NCBI GenBank assembly: GCA_038751365.1
Contig: JBCDGH010000047.1
Location: 1-5,837 of the forward strand
Reading direction: 5' to 3'
DNA length: 5,837 nt
Source of the DNA: JBCDGH01 sp038751365
GTDB taxonomy: Bacteria > Patescibacteriota > JACMRA01
Of this stretch, positions 1 through 5,690 are shown piece by piece. The notes below the pieces were generated by a model that saw nothing but the letters and a program-made list of their open reading frames with translations, ran no database searches and was not told the origin of the DNA. Position numbers and translations under genes: made by a program. The stretch's first letter is position 1, and every line of letters starts with the position of its first letter.

Positions 1-159
1 GAGGAAGAACATGAATACCTAAACTCAGAACAAAAGAAAGCCTTCTCATTACTTAAACCAAACAACACAAACCTTGATATACACGAGGTAAGCAGAGAAG
101 TTAATAGTCCAAGTAATAATTATGAGGGGTTGTTGGAAGGGGTAAGTAATAATTTATAA
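1..159 (+). CDS. C-terminal end of an unknown protein (partial)
   Basis: Frame 1 is open from the left edge to a TAA at 157-159 and gives 52 residues. Its start lies outside the window. The visible tail is hydrophilic and rich in Glu, Asn and Ser: it opens EEEHEYLNSEQKK and ends EGLLEGVSNNL. It has no cysteine and no membrane segment. I do not recognise a family. It lies in the same orientation as the next gene and stops 16 bases before that gene's ATG, so the two are probably co-transcribed. The frame is short and open by position alone, so it could be spurious, but the operon-like spacing favours a real gene end. Confidence 0.55.
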   Translation, partial: EEEHEYLNSEQKKAFSLLKPNNTNLDIHEVSREVNSPSNNYEGLLEGVSNNL

Positions 160-175
160 AATTTAAACTAACAAT

Positions 176-1207
176 ATGCCACCGATAAGTGAAACTCTAT
201 CAATAATATCACTTCTTTGTAAGATTATTGAAGAATATAGAAAGGGGTTAAAGGTAAAATTAGTTACAGATCCTCTTAATAACGAGAGTGGGTATATATC
301 CCGTGAAGGTAAAATTTATAAAAAGTCTGATAATAGTATCAGTGGGTATGGCTCTAATATAGATCGATCACAAAATTATCCAGTGATACAATTTATACTA
401 GAGAACATATCAGATAAAACCATAGCCATTCCCTTCCTATATCTTCATGTAACAGACATTGAGTATATTAAGAAACCTTTCATAGAAATTTTATGTGATG
501 TCAGAGATAATTATACGCAAGATCATCAGAATAAGTTTCATGATTATAAAATTAAGTTATTCAATAAAGGTTTTTTTCCTACTGGAGATATAAAAATAAA
601 GACAAGGCATGACGAATTAGTTAATGATTACCTTGAGTTTAAAACTATTGGCCCTATTAACTTAGATAAAGATGAAAACCTAGAAATTGTCTTACTAGAT
701 AAAAGTAGTATAAGGAAATCTAGTCCAAAACGAGCATGTTTTAAAGATGTGTGGTTAGATTTTTATCAGGATGGCACATTAATTGGCTCGCACAATATAC
801 AACCGTTTTATTATAATTCAAGGCTAGGATACTATGCTGAAATATTTGGGACTGGAGATATGTCTATCTATCAAAGAGACTATGGCTATTTTACAATTGA
901 TTTTGATGAGATAAATAATAATTTGCTCAAACAAAATCGCCATGCAGATTATTACCTAATTTCTTTCGATATAAATTTAAAGCTAGTGGCAGGTGAAGTT
1001 GCAAGAGTAAAATTTATGCTTAAACCTACACTACCCGTAAAATTTAAAACAAAATTTCAATTTGGAGATAAGTCTAATCTAGCTGGAAAACTCAAAGAGT
1101 ACTTCATGAAAATAGAGTTTTCTAATAGTTTTACAGATTTACCGCTTGGATCTAAAGCTATAGAAGGCCGGTTGATAACAGAAGAGCCATACCAAAAAGT
1201 AAATTAA
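176..1207 (+). CDS. Unknown 343-residue protein, probably beta-rich
   Basis: This 343-residue protein matches no family I recognise. Residues 5-21 (SETLSIISLLCKIIEEY) form one short amphipathic or weakly hydrophobic helix, too short and charged for a clear membrane anchor. The rest alternates hydrophobic and polar residues like a beta-sandwich protein: PVIQFILENISDKTIAIPF at about 69-87, and KIKLFNKGFFPTGDIKIK followed by GPINLDKDENLEIVLL at about 124-174. That wording resembles CARDB or Ig-like folds, an inference from pattern only. No catalytic motif is visible. The ATG at 176 is the only reasonable start, because an in-frame TAA lies at 164-166 and the next Met is deep in the protein; no clear Shine-Dalgarno site precedes it. 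It probably shares an operon with the gene to its left. Its stop is only 5 bases from the stop of the convergent umuC, with no terminator between them, so antisense read-through in both directions is possible. Confidence 0.8.
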   Translation: MPPISETLSIISLLCKIIEEYRKGLKVKLVTDPLNNESGYISREGKIYKKSDNSISGYGSNIDRSQNYPVIQFILENISDKTIAIPFLYLHVTDIEYIKKPFIEILCDVRDNYTQDHQNKFHDYKIKLFNKGFFPTGDIKIKTRHDELVNDYLEFKTIGPINLDKDENLEIVLLDKSSIRKSSPKRACFKDVWLDFYQDGTLIGSHNIQPFYYNSRLGYYAEIFGTGDMSIYQRDYGYFTIDFDEINNNLLKQNRHADYYLISFDINLKLVAGEVARVKFMLKPTLPVKFKTKFQFGDKSNLAGKLKEYFMKIEFSNSFTDLPLGSKAIEGRLITEEPYQKVN

Positions 1208-1212
1208 GATCT

Positions 1213-2718
1213 TCAAACCCTCAACACCTCCTCAATCACAGTAGTATATCTAGGAGTTCTCATCTGTGATTTAAGGCCCCAAGCATTAGTTGTTCCTATA
1301 GTAGCTACTTTAACTGTATTTTTACCAAATCTTTTATTCAAGTTGTCTATTGTAGACATAATACTTTTTTGTTTTTCAAAGTTAGGTTTAGGTCTATCAA
1401 ATAAGCTTATCTGAGTTGTATTATTCTGAGTAAGATTCATGACCATTACCCCAGCTTTTTGAAAAGCTAGTTCTTTTTTTAGAGTGAATAAGTTATCAAA
1501 GGCTATATTGTTGTAGCTGATGTTGGTTTTACTGTTGGATTGATTGGTGTGTACGGGTTGATTAACGTTGCTTTGATTAATCTTACCCCTCTTACTGTCT
1601 CGCTCATTTATTGCTGGGAATGCGAACGTCTGTCCTACATCTACACACCCACCTTCAATAATTCCATACTGGTATTTACCAACAGCCTCTTTATACAACC
1701 TCTCAATTAAAGTTATAGCATAGTGTACTAATTCAGGAGTATAATTAGTTTGTATAGGTAATTGTAAACTCTTAGAACCATAGTATCTATTATCTTTAAA
1801 TCTATTAGCTTGTAAGAATACATAGATTATTCCAGCCTTACTATTTTGTTTTCTAAGCTTTTCTCCTATTCTAGTAGCATAACTAGCTACAGCTTGTTTT
1901 AGTTCTTCTAGTTCAGTTACTGGCTTACCAAATGATTTTGAGGAGACAATACTTTTTTTTGGATCAGGTACTTGTTCTAGAGGTATACAACTTATTCCTC
2001 TAAGTTCTTTTACAGTTTTCAGTCCTTGAATAGTAAATTGTTTTTTAATCCAACTATCAGGTTTTAGAGTAAAGTCATAGGCAGTATGAATATTATGTCT
2101 TTGAAGCTTTTTACTATATTGCCTACCAATGCCCCAGATATCCTCTACACCTACTTTTTGGAGGAACAGATTTAGGTATTGATTATTGTATAGATTAAGT
2201 ACTCCTTGGTATTTATTACTACCTTTTCTCTGATCCTTTTTAGCTAGTTCATTAGCTACTTTAGTTAAAGTCTTAGTACTAGCTATACCAATACTTACTG
2301 GTATACCAGTTTCTCTATAGACTACCTCTTTAATTTCTCTACCAAAAGCTAGTAGTTGATCAGAGTGAACATGAGATAAATCTAAAAATGCTTCATCTAT
2401 AGAGTATAATTCTAAATTAGAAGCAAACTGATTAAGAGTGCTCATAACTCTCTCACTCATATCACCATACAAAGCATAGTTAGATGATAGAATAACACAA
2501 CCTAATTCTTTTAACTGATCTTTGACTTTAAATAATGGTACTCCCATAGGTATACCAGCATTCTTCACTTCATTGCTCCTGGCTACTACACAACCATCAT
2601 TATTTGATAATACCACTACTGGTCTATTTCTAAGTTTAGGATCAAACACCCTCTCACAAGATACATAGAAGTTATTACAATCTATTAGGGCTAGGGGTAA
2701 TGGTGTGAGATTGGTCAT
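1213..2718 (-). CDS. umuC: UmuC, catalytic subunit of DNA polymerase V (Y family)
   Basis: UmuC with cleaved UmuD' forms the error-prone polymerase that copies past DNA lesions during the SOS response. The Y-family order is complete. The first catalytic loop is LIDCNNFYVSCERVF with Asp13; the fingers carry RPVVVLSNNDGCVVARS (about 32-48); the palm motif YSIDEAFLDLS supplies Asp108 and Glu109; GIPVSIGIASTKTLTKVANELAKK is at about 138-161. The helix-hairpin-helix region VEDIWGIGRQYSKKL is at about 191-205, and the little finger begins near SSKSFGKPVTELEEL (259). QISLF at 436-440 matches the beta-clamp binding motif, and residues from about 452 form the C-terminal tail typical of UmuC (DUF4113-like). 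At 501 residues it is longer than the usual 420-430; the excess is an insertion near 350-416. All key residues are intact, so activity is likely. The ATG at 2718 fits family length at the N terminus, but no Shine-Dalgarno site precedes it. It is not adjacent to umuD, which lies 2.5 kb upstream. Confidence 0.96.
   Translation of the reverse strand: MTNLTPLPLALIDCNNFYVSCERVFDPKLRNRPVVVLSNNDGCVVARSNEVKNAGIPMGVPLFKVKDQLKELGCVILSSNYALYGDMSERVMSTLNQFASNLELYSIDEAFLDLSHVHSDQLLAFGREIKEVVYRETGIPVSIGIASTKTLTKVANELAKKDQRKGSNKYQGVLNLYNNQYLNLFLQKVGVEDIWGIGRQYSKKLQRHNIHTAYDFTLKPDSWIKKQFTIQGLKTVKELRGISCIPLEQVPDPKKSIVSSKSFGKPVTELEELKQAVASYATRIGEKLRKQNSKAGIIYVFLQANRFKDNRYYGSKSLQLPIQTNYTPELVHYAITLIERLYKEAVGKYQYGIIEGGCVDVGQTFAFPAINERDSKRGKINQSNVNQPVHTNQSNSKTNISYNNIAFDNLFTLKKELAFQKAGVMVMNLTQNNTTQISLFDRPKPNFEKQKSIMSTIDNLNKRFGKNTVKVATIGTTNAWGLKSQMRTPRYTTVIEEVLRV
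1474..1665 (-). other. Low-complexity in-frame insertion within umuC
   Basis: These bases encode about residues 352-415 of UmuC. In relatives the end of the little finger reads roughly IYREGYKYKKAGVML without a break. Here LYKEA is followed by about 70 extra residues before QKAGVMVMNL resumes. The middle of the insert is rich in Asn, Ser and Gln (NQSNVNQPVHTNQSNSKTN), with the tetrapeptide NQSN twice and repeated AATCAA-type DNA words. The first part (GGCVDVGQTFAFPAI) has a different character and uses codons such as ACG, TTC and GCG that are scarcer elsewhere in the gene. The reading frame is preserved and the downstream clamp motif and tail are intact. The boundaries are estimated from memory of the family, not from an alignment. 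Confidence 0.6.
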
Positions 2719-2737
2719 GTAAGTACGTTGCTTGATT
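2719..2737 (+). promoter_or_regulatory. Candidate shared operator abutting the umuC start
   Basis: The plus strand immediately upstream of the umuC start codon reads GTAAGTACGTTGCTTGATT. A near copy, GTAAGTACATTGTTTAGTT, occurs upstream of umuD. They agree at 15 of 19 positions and all four differences are transitions. The core contains AGTAC, which is also the left half of the cyanobacterial LexA box as I recall it (RGTACNNNDGTWCB); the right half is not matched. A site here would block initiation or early elongation of umuC. It could be a LexA-type SOS operator, but the match to the known consensus is partial and binding is inferred. Confidence 0.35.
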
Positions 2738-2756
2738 GGGGGTGGTAAAACTCAGA

Positions 2757-2794
2757 ATAATAAAAACCAGGTATACTAAGTGAGTATACCTGGT
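2757..2794 (-). terminator. Intrinsic terminator after the 258-residue gene
   Basis: A perfect 11-bp inverted repeat (ACCAGGTATAC at 2766-2776, GTATACCTGGT at 2784-2794) surrounds a 7-base loop. Read on the minus strand it is followed by TTTTTATTATT, the classic intrinsic terminator shape. It lies about 40 bases after the stop of the 258-residue gene and about 40 bases before the umuC start, so it should stop most upstream transcription from entering umuC. No clear promoter is seen in the short gap that remains; TATTAT at 2762-2757 could be a -10 element but lacks a good -35. Confidence 0.85.
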
Positions 2795-2831
2795 GTTATT
2801 CACGAGTTAGGTTATTAGTCTTAATCTTCGA

Positions 2832-3608
2832 TTAAACAATCTCTCTAAGTACTGTATCAGAGAAACTATCTATAGTATTAGACATTTCAGCAGCTTCTAA
2901 ATGAGTCATACTTCCTGGGACTCTGGATACATAGTCTTGGACTTCATAGGTTGAGCCCAATGAGACTAAGCTATAGCTAGTATAGACTGGCTCTGTTAGG
3001 TCTTGGATTGAGTTTGACGAAACCTGCTTTATATTTACAGAATAATCAGTTATTTGATCTCCATTGATGTCTCCTAGATTCTTCATATGGTAATCTAGTT
3101 GTGAAAGATTGCTTTGCGTTTGTAGACCTCCAGTTGTGATGTAGTCATACGATCTAATTGTTCCAACATAAGATATACCTATGTTATCGTAAGACAAAGT
3201 TTTACTGTCTTCTTTTACGCTAACGTAGCTAATATCGCCTAGAGTTTGTTCTACATAAGAACTCTCAAACGCTTTTTCTGCTCTCAAACTATTATTAAAA
3301 TAGTAGTCAGATGACTCGTTGATTCGCCTTGTTGTTGTAGTTCCAAATTCATTGGCTTTGGTATTAGTTACAATTGAGCCACTACCTACATACCCGTGCT
3401 TAGGTAAATCTAAGCTAGAGAAGTTATAGTTTATTTTTTCTAACGGCTCTGCCTGGTAAACTCCATCAAAGATAGACCCTTCAATTTTATTGAAATAATC
3501 CTCGTAAATAAAAGTCTTTTTTGATCCTTTATATTCTTGACCTTCAAATAAATTGATCTCGTCCACAGAGTCTGAGACTACTAAGTTAATGTCATCTCCA
3601 GTTCCCAT
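2832..3608 (-). CDS. Unknown 258-residue protein with an FG-GAP-like calcium loop
   Basis: I do not recognise this protein as a whole. It is rich in Ser, Asp, Tyr, Thr and Asn, contains no cysteine, and has no signal peptide or membrane helix. Residues 178-189 read LGDINGDQITDY, with Asp180, Asn182, Asp184 and Asp188 spaced as in the calcium-binding loop of FG-GAP and dockerin-type repeats; only one copy is present. The N terminus (GTGDDINLVVSDSVDEINLFEGQEY) is faintly like the acidic GTGDD runs of RTX-type proteins, but no nonapeptide array follows. It may be a small extracellular or adhesin-related protein, or a stand-alone fragment of a larger one; this is inference. The ATG is supported by an AAAGGAG site 10 bases upstream, and an in-frame TAG further upstream rules out an extended start. 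It has its own terminator and appears to be transcribed alone. Confidence 0.78.
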   Translation of the reverse strand: MGTGDDINLVVSDSVDEINLFEGQEYKGSKKTFIYEDYFNKIEGSIFDGVYQAEPLEKINYNFSSLDLPKHGYVGSGSIVTNTKANEFGTTTTRRINESSDYYFNNSLRAEKAFESSYVEQTLGDISYVSVKEDSKTLSYDNIGISYVGTIRSYDYITTGGLQTQSNLSQLDYHMKNLGDINGDQITDYSVNIKQVSSNSIQDLTEPVYTSYSLVSLGSTYEVQDYVSRVPGSMTHLEAAEMSNTIDSFSDTVLREIV

Positions 3609-3618
3609 GAGTTTGTTT

Positions 3619-3625
3619 CTCCTTT
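3619..3625 (-). promoter_or_regulatory. Shine-Dalgarno site of the 258-residue gene
   Basis: The minus strand reads AAAGGAG, 10 bases before the ATG at 3608. It is the strongest ribosome binding site in the window and fixes the start of this gene. By contrast umuC and umuD have no visible site. Confidence 0.75.
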
Positions 3626-3659
3626 GTGTGAATAATGTTAAACATTTTACCTATCAAAG

Positions 3660-3688
3660 ATAGAAGCATCTATAAATACTTATGTCAA
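3660..3688 (-). promoter_or_regulatory. Weak candidate promoter for the 258-residue gene
   Basis: A perfect -35 hexamer TTGACA lies at 3688-3683 on the minus strand, within TTTGACATA, a 9-mer also found at the proposed -35 of umuD. The hexamer 17 bases downstream is TTCTAT at 3665-3660, only a 3 of 6 match to TATAAT. The -35 is good and the -10 poor, so the exact promoter is uncertain. Confidence 0.3.
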
Positions 3689-3810
3689 ACTAGTATTTAC
3701 GACATGTAATACATATAATTTATTTTGGTATGGATGTTGGGCATATTCCCATATTTTACCGAAAAGTCAATTAGTGATCTCGTTGTAAAATTCCCATAAG
3801 CATTTCAGAC

Positions 3811-3843
3811 AACAAAAACCACCCTCGTATTATTGAAGGGTGG
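3811..3843 (-). terminator. Intrinsic terminator after the 92-residue gene
   Basis: CCACCCT at 3819-3825 pairs perfectly with AGGGTGG at 3837-3843 across an 11-base loop. On the minus strand the GC-rich 7-bp stem is followed by TTTTTGTTG. It lies about 75 bases past the stop of the 92-residue gene and separates that gene from the 258-residue gene. Confidence 0.82.
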
Positions 3844-3917
3844 GTACTCGTCCATTCTTATTACAAGGCTTTAATGTAAGTATAACTTGCTATTGCAGAT
3901 CATATTTAAGCCTATCA

Positions 3918-4196
3918 TTATTTCTCTTTCTTAATATCTTCAGCATTTCCTTCTAGTATGTTAATATATATCTCAAACGGGTAGTCGTTTATCATTAAAT
4001 CGACATGCGTTTCGCGCCGTAAACGAATGAGATGGTTAATGACGATATCATTTTCTTGATTGTTTTTAATCTGAACAATATCTAAGTTACTAGGCTTATC
4101 GATTATTACACCTTCAAAGCTGAAGTTTGTATTTCTAGCTTTCGCACCAAGTGTAATTACTAAATTGTTATCAGTCTCAGAAATGATTTTTATCAA
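3918..4196 (-). CDS. Unknown 92-residue protein (TTG start)
   Basis: I recognise no family. The protein is short, has no cysteine, signal peptide or membrane helix, and alternates hydrophobic and polar residues as a small beta-rich cytoplasmic protein would (NNLVITLG, FSFEGVIIDK, DYPFEIYINIL). The C-terminal tail is charged (EGNAEDIKKEK). The start codon is TTG at 4196, with no upstream in-frame ATG before a TAG; it is well supported by GAGGA 7 bases upstream. A good promoter sits just before that and an intrinsic terminator follows, so it looks like a complete single-gene unit rather than a chance ORF. It is placed between umuD and umuC, but nothing in its sequence links it to DNA repair. 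Confidence 0.68.
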   Translation of the reverse strand: MIKIISETDNNLVITLGAKARNTNFSFEGVIIDKPSNLDIVQIKNNQENDIVINHLIRLRRETHVDLMINDYPFEIYINILEGNAEDIKKEK

Positions 4197-4203
4197 CTTA
4201 CTG

Positions 4204-4208
4204 TCCTC
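4204..4208 (-). promoter_or_regulatory. Shine-Dalgarno site deciding a TTG start
   Basis: GAGGA on the minus strand lies 7 bases before the TTG codon at 4196. This spacing is the main reason for accepting TTG as the start of the 92-residue protein. Confidence 0.6.
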
Positions 4209-4224
4209 AATGAACTCAACCTAA

Positions 4225-4253
4225 TATATAGCATATATTTTGACTGATGTCTA
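4225..4253 (-). promoter_or_regulatory. Promoter of the 92-residue gene, extended -10 type
   Basis: On the minus strand a -35 TAGACA (5 of 6 to TTGACA) at 4253-4248 is followed after 17 bases by TATATA at 4230-4225. TGC directly before the -10 makes it an extended -10 element (TATGCTAT). The predicted transcript start near 4218 would leave a leader of about 20 bases that contains the GAGGA site. This is one of four places in the window with the same TATGCTAT core and 17-base spacer. Confidence 0.6.
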
Positions 4254-4325
4254 TTGAATATAACCGTTCACTATATGGGCAAAGCTCAACAATTTACCAA
4301 AATCTGACATAGGATTTGCAGAATT

Positions 4326-4354
4326 AAAAAATACCCAGCGTTTTAGCTAGGTAT
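4326..4354 (-). terminator. Intrinsic terminator after the 155-residue gene
   Basis: On the minus strand ATACCTAGC (4354-4346) pairs with GCTGGGTAT (4339-4331) over a 6-base loop, nine pairs including one U-G pair in RNA. It is followed directly by a run of T residues (4330-4326). It lies about 70 bases beyond the stop of the 155-residue gene, upstream of the promoter for the 92-residue gene. Confidence 0.8.
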
Positions 4355-4395
4355 ATTATGTGTGTTAAACTACTATCATCTAGAGCAGATAAAGC

Positions 4396-4416
4396 TTAAT
4401 AGTTGAATTAATAGTT
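4396..4416. repeat. Short direct repeat TTAATAGTT
   Basis: TTAATAGTT occurs at 4396-4404 and again at 4408-4416, separated by GAA, just past the stop of the 155-residue gene. It is AT-rich and may be chance; no function is suggested. Confidence 0.3.
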
Positions 4417-4421
4417 CTATA

Positions 4422-4889
4422 TTAATACTCAATACAATTACAACCGTCACCTCCTCTAATATAGACTAATCTATATCTGCCTTGAGGCATATAGTGCTTA
4501 TCAGTTTCATCTAACCAGTAAATTTCCTTCCACTTTACAATTCCAGTCCTTTTTTTGTCCATAATATTAAAGATTAAATCCTTTTGTGCTTGGTTAACTC
4601 TAAAGATAACTCTTTCTTCAATCCTAATTTTTCTACCTCTTCTATTCCTATAATAACCTAATATGACGTTGTCATAAAAAATAATAAGTTCAATTCTTCT
4701 AGGTCTTCTTCTACTACCTCTATAGGTTGGTATTCTCCAACATACATCTCCTCTATAATTATCTTCTAATTCAGGAATATCCCTGATATCATAAATTCCT
4801 CTGGGATTCCTTTGAGAGTGTACAGGACTTGAATTCAACAATAAAACTGAAAGAACTAAGCTTAAGCTAAAACCTAATCTAGTAATCAT
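4422..4889 (-). CDS. Small basic secreted protein, unknown function
   Basis: Residues 1-25 form a clear Sec-type signal peptide: MITR, a hydrophobic core LGFSLSLVLSVLLL, then a polar stretch ending VHS, with probable cleavage before Gln26. The mature protein of about 130 residues is strongly basic, with arginine clusters at 58-65 (RGSRRRPR) and 81-89 (RNRRGRKIR). It has three cysteines: Cys50 (GDVCW) and the close pair Cys150/Cys152 near the end (GGDGCNCIEY). These could form a disulfide in the periplasm or outside the cell. No enzyme motif is seen and I do not recognise the family. The positive charge could suit binding of nucleic acid, polysaccharide or membrane, which is speculation. It has its own promoter and terminator and so forms a single-gene unit between umuD and the 92-residue gene. 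Confidence 0.8.
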   Translation of the reverse strand: MITRLGFSLSLVLSVLLLNSSPVHSQRNPRGIYDIRDIPELEDNYRGDVCWRIPTYRGSRRRPRRIELIIFYDNVILGYYRNRRGRKIRIEERVIFRVNQAQKDLIFNIMDKKRTGIVKWKEIYWLDETDKHYMPQGRYRLVYIRGGDGCNCIEY

Positions 4890-4927
4890 GATGTAAAAAA
4901 CCTAGTGCAGTAACTTGAGTAGCTATA

Positions 4928-4956
4928 TTAATAGCATAATTTTCAGTTTAGGGCAA
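4928..4956 (-). promoter_or_regulatory. Promoter of the 155-residue secreted-protein gene
   Basis: On the minus strand a -35 TTGCCC at 4956-4951 is followed after exactly 17 bases by TATTAA at 4933-4928, with TGC in front of the -10 (TATGCTAT core). The predicted transcript start near 4921 gives a leader of about 30 bases. A small inverted repeat GCTAT-ATTA-ATAGC (4922-4935) overlaps the -10 and could be an operator or chance. Confidence 0.55.
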
Positions 4957-5161
4957 AGTCTGGCAATTCGGTTCCAACTATTTAAGTAGGATAAAACAAC
5001 CACTTAGTTTTGAAGCATGATATCAAACGTTCTTTGCTTTTATTGCTCTTTATACGCCCCACGCCCAATATGGTAGTATGACCATGTTGGTCAGGTAGTA
5101 TCGGTTGTATTGTTTGTCGCCAATAAGTAGATCTAAGGCTTTTACATTATTAAGCATTTAA

Positions 5162-5190
5162 TTAACTTCAATTTTAGTTTATGCTATACC
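5162..5190 (+). promoter_or_regulatory. Candidate plus-strand promoter beside umuD 3' end
   Basis: TTAACT at 5162-5167 and TATACC at 5185-5190 are separated by 17 bases, with TGC in front of the -10 (TATGCTAT core). Each hexamer matches consensus at four positions. The same core is found at three other sites in the window, which raises confidence. The predicted transcript start is near 5197. Confidence 0.42.
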
Positions 5191-5196
5191 AAGTCA

Positions 5197-5262
5197 TTCA
5201 GGGAGCATTTACTAAGTTTCATAAGTTCCCTCTGACAGCTATTAACCTAGCTGTCTTTTTTT
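5197..5262 (+). ncRNA. Possible small RNA, about 66 nt, next to umuD
   Basis: A plus-strand promoter candidate and a strong plus-strand terminator bracket about 66 bases with no start codon and no ORF. CAGGGA (5199-5204) can pair with TCCCTCTG (5227-5234) in an upstream hairpin that slightly competes with the terminator stem. The unit is antisense to the 3' untranslated region of umuD and ends 2 bases beyond the umuD stop. A small regulatory RNA is one reading. Another is that the terminator simply blocks transcription running against umuD. Confidence 0.35.
5234..5262 (+). terminator. Strong plus-strand intrinsic terminator
   Basis: GACAGCTA at 5234-5241 and TAGCTGTC at 5248-5255 form a perfect 8-bp stem with loop TTAACC, followed by seven T residues. 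The T run lies only on the plus-strand side; on the minus strand the stem is followed by AGAGGG. It therefore does not look like the umuD terminator, although it lies directly after the umuD stop codon. Confidence 0.8.
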
Positions 5263-5264
5263 AC

Positions 5265-5687
5265 TTACCCTAACTTTCTAGTAACTCCTACTACCACTCC
5301 CCAGACTTCAAAATCCATTTCACCTGATATCTTAATTGGTCTATAATTCTTATTCTCTGAATATAGGTAAATAGTATTATTAATTGTACGATATCTTTTA
5401 ACACAGAACTCAGAATCTACTATAGCTAGAACTACACTATTATCTTTAACTGTTTTAGACCTATCTATTATTAAATGGTCATTAGGCATAATACCTACTC
5501 CTATCATACTATCTCCTGATACTTGGACAATAAATGTAGAATTAGGCTTACTAATAAAATAATCATTTAAATCTATTTTTTTATTAATATAATCATCAGC
5601 AGGTGAAGGAAAACCGGCTTTAACTAAAGAAGAGTATAGGGGTACAAATACTTTCTTAGACTTATTAGTAGTTTTATAGATCTGCAT
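5265..5687 (-). CDS. umuD: UmuD, self-cleaving SOS mutagenesis subunit (peptidase S24)
   Basis: UmuD is cleaved with the help of RecA filaments to UmuD', which joins UmuC in DNA polymerase V. At 140 residues it matches the E. coli protein (139). The cleavage region reads KAGFPSPADDYI, with the scissile bond Ala24-Gly25. The nucleophile lies in VSGDSMIG as Ser60 and the general base in FCVKRY as Lys97, both at exactly the E. coli positions. The LexA-type ending EVWGVVVGV is also present. The protein should be active. The ATG at 5687 is well supported by this numbering, though no Shine-Dalgarno site is seen. The gene faces the same way as umuC but is separated from it by three unrelated units. 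A copy of the box also found before umuC lies 4 bases upstream of the start, and no minus-strand terminator follows the gene. Confidence 0.95.
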   Translation of the reverse strand: MQIYKTTNKSKKVFVPLYSSLVKAGFPSPADDYINKKIDLNDYFISKPNSTFIVQVSGDSMIGVGIMPNDHLIIDRSKTVKDNSVVLAIVDSEFCVKRYRTINNTIYLYSENKNYRPIKISGEMDFEVWGVVVGVTRKLG

Positions 5688-5690
5688 ACT

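Larger units (their letters stand above)
3609..3917. other. Intergenic region between the 258- and 92-residue genes
   Basis: This 309-base gap contains no convincing ORF or RNA gene. From the right it holds the 3' untranslated region and terminator of the 92-residue gene (hairpin at 3819-3843). Next come a repeated word TTCCCATA (3746-3753 and 3791-3798) and an inverted pair ATTTTAC/GTAAAAT (3753-3759 and 3785-3791). A near-palindrome, TGGGCATATTCCCA, lies close by. At the left are a possible promoter and the ribosome binding site of the 258-residue gene. The large space between the terminator and the next start leaves room for regulation, but nothing is identified. Confidence 0.5.
4890..5264. 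other. Intergenic region between umuD and the secreted-protein gene
   Basis: This 375-base stretch has no convincing ORF and no tRNA or rRNA. Its left end holds the promoter of the 155-residue gene. The middle, about 4990-5160, contains only small symmetric words around 5068-5097 (ATGGT/ACCAT and GACCA/TGGTC) to which I can assign no role. The right end holds a candidate plus-strand promoter and a strong plus-strand terminator, interpreted as a small RNA unit. No minus-strand terminator for umuD is visible here, although umuD transcripts would enter from the right. Confidence 0.5.

Noticed and set aside
1206..1213. Palindrome AAGATCTT between the convergent stops as a terminator
   Set aside because: Eight bases with no loop and no T run; too short to form a terminator.
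1474..1665. Intein or intein remnant in UmuC
   Set aside because: The extra segment is too short, has no splicing block, and lacks the terminal His-Asn and following nucleophile expected of an intein.
1706..1730. TATGCTATAAC on the minus strand within umuC as another promoter
   Set aside because: It lies inside the coding sequence and no acceptable -35 hexamer sits 17 bases upstream.
2832..3608. RTX-type toxin fragment
   Set aside because: Only one GTGDD-like stretch at the N terminus; no nonapeptide repeats follow.
3918..4196. CsrA-like or antitoxin identity for the 92-residue protein
   Set aside because: The small beta-rich look is superficial; no CsrA signature residues and no partner toxin gene is adjacent.
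5234..5255. Hairpin as the umuD terminator
   Set aside because: The T run is only on the plus-strand side; on the minus strand the stem is followed by AGAGGG.
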